The notes beneath the pieces were generated by a model. The model was not told where the DNA came from and did no database searches. It saw only the letters and a list, made by a program, of their open reading frames with translations. Below are positions 56,418 to 64,000 of a stretch of 64,000 nt of DNA, piece after piece. The position numbers were made by a program, and so were the translations under genes. The DNA lies in the NCBI RefSeq assembly GCF_001949125.1, contig NZ_MSTI01000091.1:62001-126000 (forward strand), written 5' to 3'. The DNA comes from Deinococcus marmoris (GTDB lineage: Bacteria > Deinococcota > Deinococci > Deinococcales > Deinococcaceae). How positions within the stretch are numbered: position 1 is the stretch's first letter; each line of letters starts with the position of its first letter.

Positions 56418-57473
56418 ATGACAGCACCCGGCATGACCTCTTCCCCCAACCCCGATCCGCTGATGCTCCAGGAAGCCCGCCAGACGCCCGACGTGATCGC
56501 CCGGCAGTTCCGCGAGAACTCAGACGCTGCCGGGGCACTGGCACAGGTGCTGCGCGAACGCCGCCCGCCCTACGCCGTGACCATCGCGCGTGGCAGCAGC
56601 GATCACGCCTGCACGGTCCTGAAGTACGCGCTGGAAACCGAGCTGTCGCTGCCGGTGGCCTCTCTGGGGCCAAGTGTCCACACGCTGTATGGGGCGCGGC
56701 TGGACCTGCGCGGCGCACTGGTGATCGCCGTGTCACAGAGCGGGGCCAGCCCGGACGTGGTGGAAAATGTCCGTATGGCACGCGAGGGCGGAGCGCTGAC
56801 GGTGGCCCTGGTCAACGTGGAGGACAGCGATCTGGCACAGGCCGCCGAGTTCGTGCTGCCGCTGCGCTGCGGCGAGGAGCGGGCGGTGGCGGCCACCAAG
56901 AGCTATCTGGCCAGCCTGACCGCCTTCCTGCCCGTGATCGCGGAGCTGGGACCGGACGGCAGGCTGAAAGAGGCGCTGAACAGCCTGCCGGACGCCCTGC
57001 GGCGCACGCTGGAGCTGGAAGACGCTGCCAATGCCCTGGCTGCACGCTACAGCTTTGCGCAGAACCTGCTCATTCTGGCGCGCGGGCTGCACTACGGCGT
57101 GGCGCAGGAGGCCGCCCTGAAGCTCAAGGAAACCAGCGGCATCCACGCCGAGGCGTACAGCGCCGCCGAGTTCAGTCACGGCCCCAAGAGATTGCTGGCC
57201 GAGGGGCTGCCCCTGCTGGGCTTTACCTCCAACGACGCCGCGTGGCCTGCGACAGAAGCTGCATACGCCGATCTGCGCGCGGGTGGAGCAGACCTGCGGA
57301 CGCTGGGGCCAGCAGCGGGCAGCACCTTGCAGACCCCCACGACAGGGCACGCTCTGACCGACACGGTGCCCAGCGCCCTGGCTTTCTACCTGTTCGCCGC
57401 GCATCTGGCACTGGGGCGCGGCCTGAACCCCGACGCGCCACCGCTGCTGAGCAAGGTGACGAAAACGCGTTGA
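56418..57473 (+). CDS. Double SIS-domain sugar isomerase/deaminase (GlmS-isomerase or NagB-II like)
   Basis: 351 residues with two SIS domains. SIS1: TIARGSSDHACTVLKYALE, then VIAVSQSGASPDVVENVRMAREGG. SIS2: LILARGLHYGVAQEAALKLKETSGIHAEAYSAAEFSHGPKRLL in pieces, a GlmS-like ligand loop. No N-terminal glutamine-amidotransferase domain is present, which fits glucosamine-6-phosphate deaminase of the NagB-II type or an AgaS-like enzyme. It could process the amino-sugar phosphate from MurQ, though the genes are far apart. ATG 56418 is favoured by the TACAGT box; a later ATG (MTSSPNPDP) is possible. Confidence 0.85.
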   Translation: MTAPGMTSSPNPDPLMLQEARQTPDVIARQFRENSDAAGALAQVLRERRPPYAVTIARGSSDHACTVLKYALETELSLPVASLGPSVHTLYGARLDLRGALVIAVSQSGASPDVVENVRMAREGGALTVALVNVEDSDLAQAAEFVLPLRCGEERAVAATKSYLASLTAFLPVIAELGPDGRLKEALNSLPDALRRTLELEDAANALAARYSFAQNLLILARGLHYGVAQEAALKLKETSGIHAEAYSAAEFSHGPKRLLAEGLPLLGFTSNDAAWPATEAAYADLRAGGADLRTLGPAAGSTLQTPTTGHALTDTVPSALAFYLFAAHLALGRGLNPDAPPLLSKVTKTR

Positions 57474-57557
57474 GCGGGCGGCGATCAGTTCGGCTTTGTG
57501 CATTTTTCAGGCAGCGCCGAGCGATTGATCTCAGAGTGTCAGGGGCGGTGGGGACCG

Positions 57558-58199
57558 TCAATGAACGGGAATCTGGTCCACCACCACGACGCATAACCGG
57601 CGCGGCCCATGCACCCCTTCCACCCGCACCAGTTCGATATCGCTGGTGGCACTGCCGCCGCTGATCCAGGTCAGGGGCTGGCCCGCCTGCACACTGGCCT
57701 CTACCAGTTGCACGCCCTCCAGCACACTTTGCACGATCTGTTCGGCGCGAATAATGCAGATGTGCAGGTCTGGAATCAGCGTCAGCGCCCGGCGGCCCTG
57801 ATCGGGAGCGTGATCGAGAATGATGGTGCCCGTCTCGCTGATCGCCACCGCGCAGCCCGTGACCACGGCTTCCGCGCCGTCCAGCCCGGCATGGCTCAGC
57901 GGAGGATCGTCGCGCAGCAACTCTAATCCCGAGGGCAGGAAATCGGGATGGAGTCCGGCGGGAACCAGCACGCGTTTTGCTCCGGCCAGGGCGGCTTCCA
58001 CAGCTTCCATGACCTCGGCAGCAGGGACGCGCACGAAGGAAGCGCGGTAGTCCTCGATGCGGTCCTGAAACTGATGCAACATGGCTTCATGCTCCAACCG
58101 CTGGCCCTGCGGGTAGGCGGGCAACGCCGGAGCCTCCACGCCTGACACCGCGCGGTTGATGCGGGTCAGCATCTCCAATCTGGCCTCGGCGTTACTCAC
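57558..58199 (-). CDS. lutC: L-lactate utilisation protein LutC (LUD domain)
   Basis: Third subunit of the LutABC L-lactate oxidase complex, 213 residues. LUD-domain signatures: LVPAGLHPDFLP, AVVTGCAVAISETGTIILDHAPDQGRRALTLIPDLHICII in pieces, ISGGSATSDIELVRVEGVHGPRRL in pieces. GTG 58199 overlaps the lutB stop by eight bases. It ends the rhamnose-lactate operon. The loss of a terminator signal after it means the 3' end of the transcript is not defined. Confidence 0.92.
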   Translation of the reverse strand: MSNAEARLEMLTRINRAVSGVEAPALPAYPQGQRLEHEAMLHQFQDRIEDYRASFVRVPAAEVMEAVEAALAGAKRVLVPAGLHPDFLPSGLELLRDDPPLSHAGLDGAEAVVTGCAVAISETGTIILDHAPDQGRRALTLIPDLHICIIRAEQIVQSVLEGVQLVEASVQAGQPLTWISGGSATSDIELVRVEGVHGPRRLCVVVVDQIPVH

Positions 58200-59613
58200 T
58201 GCCCTGCTCCCTTTCCTTCCACCACTCGCGGAAACTCTGCGGCGGTACGGCTTTCAAGTCACGGCTCTGGGTCCAGCCGCCCAGCAGGCCGGGTAAGGAG
58301 GTGATCTCGCCGCCTTTGACCAGTGGCCCCTGGCCCACACGCGCCAGCTTCAGCGCGCCCTCGAAACGCCAGCCCGAACTCATCGCGTAGCCCACCGTTT
58401 TCATTGCCAGCGCCTCGGCGGTCACGCCTTTTTCGGCAGTTACCTCGCCGCGCAGGTAGATCAGCACCTGGGGAATGTTGATCCGCACCGGGCAGGCGTC
58501 AAAGCACGCGCCGCACAGGCTGGACGCGCCGGGCAGGGTGTTGGCGTTCTTGTCGGCCATACCCAGCAGTTGCGGGGTCAGGATCGCGCCGATGGGGCCG
58601 GGATACACGCTGCCGTAGGCGTGGCCGCCCGTGCGCTCGTAGACCGGGCAGACGTTCAGGCACGCCGAACAGCGGATGCAGCGCAACGTTTGCCGCCCGG
58701 TGGCGTCGGCCAGCACCTCCGTCCGCCCGTTGTCCAGCAGGATCAGGTGAAATTCCTGCGGCCCATCCCCTGGCGTCACGCCGCTCCAGAACGAGGTATA
58801 GGGATTCATGCGCTCGGCGGTGCTGGAGCGGGGCAGCAGCTCCATAAATACCGCCAGATCTTCCCATTTCTCCAGCACCTTCTCGACGCCCATGATGCTG
58901 ACCAGCACTTCGGGCAGCGTGAGGCACATGCGCCCGTTGCCCTCGGATTCCACCACGCACACCGTTCCCGTTTCGGCCACCGCGAAATTGACGCCTGAGA
59001 CGGCCATCTTGGTGGTCAGGAATTTATGGCGCAGATACCGCCGCGCGGCCCCGGCGAGTTCGGCAGGCGAATCGCTCAAGCTCCCCTCTCCGGGCAATTC
59101 CCTGTTGAACAGCGCCTGAATCTCGGCGCGGTTGCGGTGGATGGCGGGAACGAGAATATGGCTGGGCGTGTCGTGAGACAGTTGCACGATCAGCTCGGCC
59201 AGATCGGTCTCGATGGCGTGGATGCCGCGCTCTTGCAGGGCCGCGTTCAGCTCGATCTCGTCGCTGGTAATGCTCTTGACCTTGATCAGCTCATCGACTT
59301 GATGGGCCTGGGCGATGCGGACCACGATCTCGCGGGCCTCCGCCGCGTCGCGCGCCCAGTGAACCTGACCGCCTCTGGCCTTCACGCTGGCTTCCAGTTG
59401 CAGCAGGCGGTCACTCAGGTTCGCTAGGCTAGCGTCCTTGGTGGCCTCGCCCAGCACGCGCAATTCCTCCCAGTGCGGCAGTTCGCCCACCGCACGCAAC
59501 CGTTTCTCGCGGATGGTGTGCGTCACTTTGCGGAGGTTGGCACGCAGTTGCGGCTGATTCACTTTGTCGCGGGCGGCTTCGGGAAAGGGTTTTGCGGGGT
59601 GCAGACCGCTCAT
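58192..59613 (-). CDS. lutB: L-lactate utilisation iron-sulfur protein LutB
   Basis: Iron-sulfur subunit of LutABC, 473 residues, with an N-terminal LUD-like domain (VKSITSDEIELNAALQERGIHAIETDLAELIVQL in pieces, GVNFAVAETGTVCVVESEGNGRM). Two ferredoxin-like clusters follow: CIRCSACLNVCPVYERTGGH and SLCGACFDACPVRINIP, each with CxxCxxC and a distal CP. ATG 59613 overlaps lutA by four bases. Electrons from lactate would pass through these clusters to the membrane quinone pool. Confidence 0.94.
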   Translation of the reverse strand: MSGLHPAKPFPEAARDKVNQPQLRANLRKVTHTIREKRLRAVGELPHWEELRVLGEATKDASLANLSDRLLQLEASVKARGGQVHWARDAAEAREIVVRIAQAHQVDELIKVKSITSDEIELNAALQERGIHAIETDLAELIVQLSHDTPSHILVPAIHRNRAEIQALFNRELPGEGSLSDSPAELAGAARRYLRHKFLTTKMAVSGVNFAVAETGTVCVVESEGNGRMCLTLPEVLVSIMGVEKVLEKWEDLAVFMELLPRSSTAERMNPYTSFWSGVTPGDGPQEFHLILLDNGRTEVLADATGRQTLRCIRCSACLNVCPVYERTGGHAYGSVYPGPIGAILTPQLLGMADKNANTLPGASSLCGACFDACPVRINIPQVLIYLRGEVTAEKGVTAEALAMKTVGYAMSSGWRFEGALKLARVGQGPLVKGGEITSLPGLLGGWTQSRDLKAVPPQSFREWWKEREQGSE

Positions 59614-60353
59614 GCGAAGACCTCCCCTTCAGTACTCGCCAGAATCTCGGCCAGATGCACCGTGCCCGCGCCACTTCTGAGGCGGTGCAGCCCGCCGCCG
59701 ATGTGCAGCAGGCAGGAATTGTCGCCAGCCGTGCAGACCTCCGCGCCGGTATCCAGGATGTGGCGGGTCTTGTCGGCCAGCATGGCGGCGCTCACGTCGG
59801 GATTTTTGACGCTGAAGGTGCCGCCGAAGCCGCAACACTCCTCGCTGCCTTCCAGTTCCAGCAGGGTCATCCCGCGCACGTTTCTCAGCAGTTTGAGGGG
59901 CGCGTCGCCCACGCGCAGCACGCGCATGGCGTGGCAGGTGGGGTGATAGGTGACACGGTGCGGATAGTACGCGCCCACGTCGTCTATGCCCAGCTTGTTC
60001 ACCAGAAACTCGCTGAGTTCAAACACCCTGGGGGCCAGTTCCTCCACCTCGCGCAGCAAGTCCTGATCGCCGCCCCATTTCGCCGCCTCCGGGTACAGTT
60101 CGCGCACCATCGCCGCGCAGGAGCCGCTGGGCATCACCACCACCTCCGAGTCGCGGTAGTCGTCCACGAATTTTCGGATCAGCTTCAGGGCATCGTCGCG
60201 GTAGCCGGTGTTCAGGTGCATCTGGCCGCAACAGGTCTGGTTGGCGTTGAAGCGCACGGTCTGGCCCAGCCGCTCCAGGAGGCGCACGGTGGCCTGCCCG
60301 GTGCGCGGGAACATGGCGTCATTAATACACGTTATAAACAGGTCTATTTGCAT
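59610..60353 (-). CDS. lutA: L-lactate utilisation protein LutA (CCG-domain Fe-S protein)
   Basis: 247 residues with two CCG domains: RFNANQTCCGQMHLNTGYRDDA in the first half; YHPTCHAMRVLRV and GSEECCGFGGTFSVKNPDVSAAML in the second, each binding Fe-S through cysteine pairs. Start ATG 60353 gives MQIDLFITCINDAMFP, the normal LutA opening, with a GAGGT about ten bases upstream; a longer open frame overlapping rhaB is rejected. Eight bases separate it from rhaB, so it is co-transcribed with the rhamnose genes. Confidence 0.94.
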   Translation of the reverse strand: MQIDLFITCINDAMFPRTGQATVRLLERLGQTVRFNANQTCCGQMHLNTGYRDDALKLIRKFVDDYRDSEVVVMPSGSCAAMVRELYPEAAKWGGDQDLLREVEELAPRVFELSEFLVNKLGIDDVGAYYPHRVTYHPTCHAMRVLRVGDAPLKLLRNVRGMTLLELEGSEECCGFGGTFSVKNPDVSAAMLADKTRHILDTGAEVCTAGDNSCLLHIGGGLHRLRSGAGTVHLAEILASTEGEVFA

Positions 60354-60361
60354 GTGAAGGT

Positions 60362-61828
60362 CTACCTCGACTCTACCGCGTGCGGCGCGCTCTGGCGAGG
60401 GAGAAACGTCCGCAAGTCGCACGAATCTCGCACGATCTGACGCGCTTCGGGCAGGGACGCGCCCGCCTGAATCAGCAGATTGCCCATCAACGTCGCCTCC
60501 ACCGGGCCAGCGACCACCGTTTTGCCGCTGGCATCGGCGATGAGCTGATTCAGAACGCCGATCTGCGAACCGCCGCCCACGATATGAACGGTGCTGATGG
60601 GCTGCCCACTCACGTCTTCCAGCACGTCCAGAATCTGCGCCGTTCTGTGGGCCAGGCTGTCCAGCACGCAGCGGGTGATCTCTGCGGGCGTCTGTGGCAC
60701 CGCCTGACCCGTCTCGCGGCAATAAGTCTGGACGCGCACGGGCATATCCGCGCCAGGCGGTGAAAATCGGGCATCGTCCGGGTCTATGAGCGGGCCTCCC
60801 TCGACAGCCTGCGCCTGCGCGTAGAGTTCGCCGTATTCCAATCCCCAACCCTCGTTGCACTGCTGGATGATCCACAGGCCCATCACATTCTTGAGAAGTC
60901 GGGTGGTTGCCCCCTGACCATCAACACCCACGCCTGCCTCGTTGGTCAGGTTTTCCGCCCGTGTGCGCGGTGTGATGACCGGCTGGGGCGTCTCGATGCC
61001 CACCAGACTCCAGGTGCCGCTGGACACATAGGCCCAGCCTGTACCCTCGGCAGGCACGGCGGCGACGGCAGAGGCAGTGTCATGCGTGGCAGGCATGATG
61101 ACCTGAACGCCGCCCAGCCCGGTTTCGCGGGACACCTCTGGCAAAAGTTCGCCCAGGACGCTGCCAGCTTCGACGATGCGCGGCAGTATTCCAGTTGGAA
61201 TCTCCAGCGCGTTCAGCAGTTCCGCCGCCCACGTTCCAGTCTGCGGATTGAAAAACTGCGTGCTGCTGGCGTTCGTCCTTTCGGTCACGGCCACACCGCA
61301 CAGCCAGAAGTGGAGGAGGTCAGGCACCATCAACATCGTCTGCGCGCGGACCAGATGTTCGGGCGCTTCGGCGGCAAGCTGATACAGGGTGTTGAAGGGC
61401 AGAAATTGAATGCCAGTGGCGTCGTAAATCCGCTCGTCGGACAGTTGCGCCCGCACGCGCTCCATCACGCCGCTCAGGCGAGGGCTGCGGTAGTGGTGAA
61501 CCTGCCCCAGCAGGTCGCCGCGCCCGTCCAGCAGGCCATAATCCACCGCCCAGGAATTGACGCCCACACTGGCGATCTCGCCGTGCCGCGACGCCAGTTT
61601 CAGGCCGTGCAGGACCTCGCGCCACAGGCCCAGGATGTCCCAGTAAAGTTGGCCGCGAACCGGAACGCCGCCGTTGGGGAAGCGGTGGAGAATCTCGACC
61701 TGGAGTTTGCCGCCTTCCAGCGTGCCGAGGGCGACGCGGCCACTGGAAGCACCCAGGTCAATGGCAATGAAGCGGCGTGTGGCGTGGGACTCGTGGCTGT
61801 TTTGATTGGATTGGTTTTGGGACGCCAT
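60362..61828 (-). CDS. rhaB: Rhamnulokinase (FGGY family)
   Basis: Phosphorylates L-rhamnulose to rhamnulose 1-phosphate, 488 residues. FGGY motifs: FIAIDLGASSGRVAL, VNSWAVDYGLLDGRGDLLG (substrate strand), THDTASAVAAVPAEGTGWAYVSSGTWSLVG in pieces, and HIVGGGSQIGVLNQLIAD, the ATP-binding end. ATG 61828. About 17 extra N-terminal residues rich in Gln/Asn/His precede the fold. It lies between the bifunctional aldolase-dehydrogenase and lutA in a single leftward operon. Confidence 0.93.
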   Translation of the reverse strand: MASQNQSNQNSHESHATRRFIAIDLGASSGRVALGTLEGGKLQVEILHRFPNGGVPVRGQLYWDILGLWREVLHGLKLASRHGEIASVGVNSWAVDYGLLDGRGDLLGQVHHYRSPRLSGVMERVRAQLSDERIYDATGIQFLPFNTLYQLAAEAPEHLVRAQTMLMVPDLLHFWLCGVAVTERTNASSTQFFNPQTGTWAAELLNALEIPTGILPRIVEAGSVLGELLPEVSRETGLGGVQVIMPATHDTASAVAAVPAEGTGWAYVSSGTWSLVGIETPQPVITPRTRAENLTNEAGVGVDGQGATTRLLKNVMGLWIIQQCNEGWGLEYGELYAQAQAVEGGPLIDPDDARFSPPGADMPVRVQTYCRETGQAVPQTPAEITRCVLDSLAHRTAQILDVLEDVSGQPISTVHIVGGGSQIGVLNQLIADASGKTVVAGPVEATLMGNLLIQAGASLPEARQIVRDSCDLRTFLPRQSAPHAVESR

Positions 61829-61985
61829 GCTCGCCTACCCCCTCCCCAACCCTCCCCCATAAAGCGGGAGGGAGCTGACAACGCAGTCCTTGTTTTTCTT
61901 CTCCCTCTTCATGGGGGAGATGTCGCGTAGCGACAGACTTGCAAAGCTGCGGAGCAGAGGGGGTGGTGAGCGTAGCGAACTCGCC
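61829..61985. repeat. Structured intergenic repeat between the aldolase and rhamnulokinase genes
   Basis: Several inverted repeats are packed into 157 bases: CCCTCCC / GGGAGGG (61850-61856 with 61866-61872), and TGTCGC-GTA-GCGACA (61921-61935). GCGTAGCGA is repeated directly at 61925-61933 and 61970-61978. None has a good U tract. The look is that of a dispersed noncoding repeat found in Deinococcus intergenic regions (recalled, not searched); it may attenuate or stabilise the operon mRNA. Confidence 0.5.
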
Positions 61986-64000
61986 TCAGCGCACATACGC
62001 TGTCGGCACGCCCCCGTCCACCGTGATCACGCCGCCCGTCGTCTTCGCGGCGGCGGGCGAGATCAGCCAGTACGTCGCCTCGGCAATATCTTCGGGGAAC
62101 ACATTGACCTTGAGGGTGGTGCGGTTGCGGTAGAACTCTTCGAGCTGATCGGGCTGAAGGCCATACGTCGCCGCGCGTTCGGCCCGCCACTTGCCGTCCC
62201 AGATGCTGCTTCCGGCCAGGATGCCGTCGGGCAGCACCGAGTTGACCCGGATGCCCGCCGCGCCGCCTTCCTCGGCCAGACAGCGGGCCAGATGCAACTC
62301 TGCCGCCTTGGCCGCGCTGTAGGCCGCCGCGTTCTTGCCCGCCGCCACGCTGTTCTTGCTGCCGATAAACACCAGACTGCCGCCCGTGGCCTGCGCCCGC
62401 ATCAGCTTGAATGCCTCACGGGCCACCAGAAAGTAGCCGGTGGAGAGAATGCTCTGGTTGCGGTTCCACATTTCCAGGCTGGTGTCTTCGATGGGGGCGC
62501 TGGACGCGATTCCGGCGTTATTGACGGCGATGTCCACGCCGCCGTAGGTCAGGACGGCGTGCTGGTACGCATGGGTGACCTGCCCCTCCTCAGTCACGTT
62601 CATAGAAACGGCGGTGGCCCGGCGGTGGCCGCGCCCTTTGGTGACCTCATCCGCCACCGTCTGTCCACCGTCTGCGTTCAGATCGGCGATAACGATGTGC
62701 GCGCCGTCCGCCGCGAGCCGGTGGGCAATCGCCCGCCCGATACCGCTGGCCGCACCGGTGACCAGGGCCACATGCCCCTCCAGCGCCTTGGGCGCAGGCT
62801 TGAGGCTCAGTTTGTACAGTTCCAGCGGCCAGTATTCAATCGCGTAACTCTCGGCGGCGCTCAATGACACGAAGCCGCCCAGACTGCTGGCCGATTTCAT
62901 GACCTGAATGGCGCGGGTGTAGAGCTGGCGCGACACGTCGGCCCCCTGAGCGTCCGGGCCGCTGTTGACCATGCCCAGCCCCGGAATCAATACCACGCGC
63001 GGCGCGGGCATGAACATCACGTCGCCGTCTCCCTTATTCCCGTCGAAATACGCGGCGTACTCGGTCTTGAAGCGGGTCACGCCCTCCTGCGCGGCAGTTT
63101 TCAGGGCGTCCAGTCCCTGTTCCGGGGTCCAGTCCAGGTACAGCGGCACGCGCTTGGTATGCACCAGATGATCCGGGCAGGCCGCGCCCACCTGCGACAA
63201 TTCGGCGGCAGCGTTGGAGTTGACGAATTCCATGATGTTCGGCGAGGTGTCCACTTCCAGAATCACCGGACGCGCCCCCTTCATCGCGCCGCGCAGAATG
63301 GGCAGAACGCTGAATAATAAGGCGTCACGTTCCTCGTCCGAAACGCTCTGGACTTTCGCGCCGCCGAAGGGCTGGGCCTCGGCGTGGGCGTCCAGATATG
63401 CCTGCGCCTCGCCGATGATTTTGAGGGTGAATTCGTAACTCTCTTTCGACGTGTCGCCCCAGGTCACCAGCCCGTGTTTGCCCATCACCACGGCTTCCAG
63501 CCCCGGATTGTCGCGCACCGCCGCGCCGATCTGCTGGCTCAGGGTGAAGCCGGGGCGGATATAGTCCACCCACGCCGCCCTGTCGCCGTAAATCTCGCGC
63601 ATGATGTCGGGGCCGTTGGGGGTGCAGGCGATGGCGATAATCGCGTCCGGGTGCGTGTGATCCACATGCTTGGCCGGAACGAAAGCGTGCAGCAGCGTCT
63701 CGATGCTCTGGCGCGGGCGGCCCACTTCAAACGCCGTGCGGTCCAGATACGCCGTCATCTCCTCGTCGCTCATGTTAGGGCGGTCAAAGAGGGGGGAGAC
63801 CTCGTCCAGCTTCAGTCCGGCAAATCCTTTCTCGGTGATGCTGGCGATGTCCGAACCCGAACCCTTGACCCACAGCACCGTCACGTCGCGGCCCAGGTGA
63901 TCAATTTCGACGCTCTTGGTGCTGGTGTTGCCGCCGTAGATGTTGACCAGCGTGCGGTCCGCGCCCAGCAGGTTGGAGCGGTAGGTCAGGCTGGCAAGGC
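61986..64000 (-). CDS. Bifunctional rhamnulose-1-phosphate aldolase / lactaldehyde dehydrogenase, 5' end cut by window edge
   Basis: Fusion enzyme. The N-terminal class-II aldolase domain shows NIYGGNTSTKSVEIDHLG near the edge, the zinc-binding VDHTHPDAIIAIACTPNG, and GKHGLVTWGDTSKES. It splits rhamnulose 1-phosphate to DHAP and L-lactaldehyde. The C-terminal SDR domain has the cofactor motif LVTGAASGIGRAIAHRLA, NNAGIASS, Y-x-x-x-K in AAYSAAKAAEL, and the family ending GGVITVDGGVPTAYVR; it oxidises L-lactaldehyde to L-lactate. At least 671 residues are visible; family members are near 690-700, so about 20-40 N-terminal residues lie beyond the window. First visible gene of the rhamnose-lactate block. 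Confidence 0.93.
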   Translation of the reverse strand, partial: LASLTYRSNLLGADRTLVNIYGGNTSTKSVEIDHLGRDVTVLWVKGSGSDIASITEKGFAGLKLDEVSPLFDRPNMSDEEMTAYLDRTAFEVGRPRQSIETLLHAFVPAKHVDHTHPDAIIAIACTPNGPDIMREIYGDRAAWVDYIRPGFTLSQQIGAAVRDNPGLEAVVMGKHGLVTWGDTSKESYEFTLKIIGEAQAYLDAHAEAQPFGGAKVQSVSDEERDALLFSVLPILRGAMKGARPVILEVDTSPNIMEFVNSNAAAELSQVGAACPDHLVHTKRVPLYLDWTPEQGLDALKTAAQEGVTRFKTEYAAYFDGNKGDGDVMFMPAPRVVLIPGLGMVNSGPDAQGADVSRQLYTRAIQVMKSASSLGGFVSLSAAESYAIEYWPLELYKLSLKPAPKALEGHVALVTGAASGIGRAIAHRLAADGAHIVIADLNADGGQTVADEVTKGRGHRRATAVSMNVTEEGQVTHAYQHAVLTYGGVDIAVNNAGIASSAPIEDTSLEMWNRNQSILSTGYFLVAREAFKLMRAQATGGSLVFIGSKNSVAAGKNAAAYSAAKAAELHLARCLAEEGGAAGIRVNSVLPDGILAGSSIWDGKWRAERAATYGLQPDQLEEFYRNRTTLKVNVFPEDIAEATYWLISPAAAKTTGGVITVDGGVPTAYVR

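Noticed and set aside
61891..61899. T-rich run in the rhamnose spacer as a terminator
   Set aside because: It is on the plus strand, opposite to transcription, and no strong stem immediately precedes it.

Overview
This is a GC-rich, densely packed bacterial chromosome segment, most likely from a Deinococcus species. The evidence is an HU protein with a long Lys/Ala/Pro-rich N-terminal tail, short or absent leaders with a TANNNT box 6-8 nt before several start codons, heavy translational coupling (ATGA, GTGA and TTGA overlaps), and the overall gene repertoire. Genus assignment is inference. I saw no rRNA, tRNA, CRISPR array or intact insertion sequence. Coordinates were worked out by hand. All functional names are family-level readings from motifs, not database hits.

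Layout. 1-2700: an acyl-CoA ligase cut by the left edge, HU, and a structured intergenic stretch ending in an intrinsic terminator. 2717-15842: a long minus-strand envelope block (TolC-like, TolC-like, membrane fusion protein, RND pump, small LTxxQ-bearing secreted protein, ApbE flavin transferase, DUF2271 protein, PepSY-type membrane protein). It is divergent from a BaeSR-like two-component pair, its probable controller. 15980-18670: a soluble four-GAF histidine kinase. 18751-28880: a cell-wall-recycling locus. GntR regulator, MurQ and a serine hydrolase run leftward (with a branched-chain-amino-acid-type binding protein beyond). Two family-5 solute-binding proteins and two permeases, without ATPases, run rightward from a shared promoter region. 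29004-31713: a methyltransferase and a divergent oxidoreductase/sugar-isomerase pair. 31795-35907: a glutaryl-CoA-dehydrogenase-like gene, then a molybdate regulator-modA-modB operon lacking modC. 36277-39351: a degenerate tyrosine-recombinase-like gene in AT-rich surroundings, an orphan sugar-binding protein and a class-I glutamine-amidotransferase-fold peptidase.

39372-45620: a minus-strand fatty-acid/acyl-CoA operon (SDR, MaoC hydratase, small unknown, acyl-CoA dehydrogenase, SDR, phosphotransferase, histidine phosphatase). It is interrupted by an AbrB-type regulator coupled to a CbrC-family zinc-finger-like protein. 46018-56319: a Pil-Chp-like chemosensory operon (PilH-like receiver, CheW, two MCPs, hybrid CheA, a pseudo-receiver/DUF4388 protein and a receiver-Roadblock fusion) without CheR or CheB. 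56418-57473: a SIS-domain sugar isomerase/deaminase. 57558-64000: a rhamnose-to-pyruvate block: rhamnulose-1-phosphate aldolase/lactaldehyde dehydrogenase (cut by the right edge), rhamnulokinase and LutABC lactate oxidation.

The best candidates for something undescribed are the AbrB-CbrC pair inside the beta-oxidation operon, the chemosensory operon with two unusual output proteins, the recombinase-like gene with its inverted repeats, and the divergent operators at the GntR and molybdate loci.
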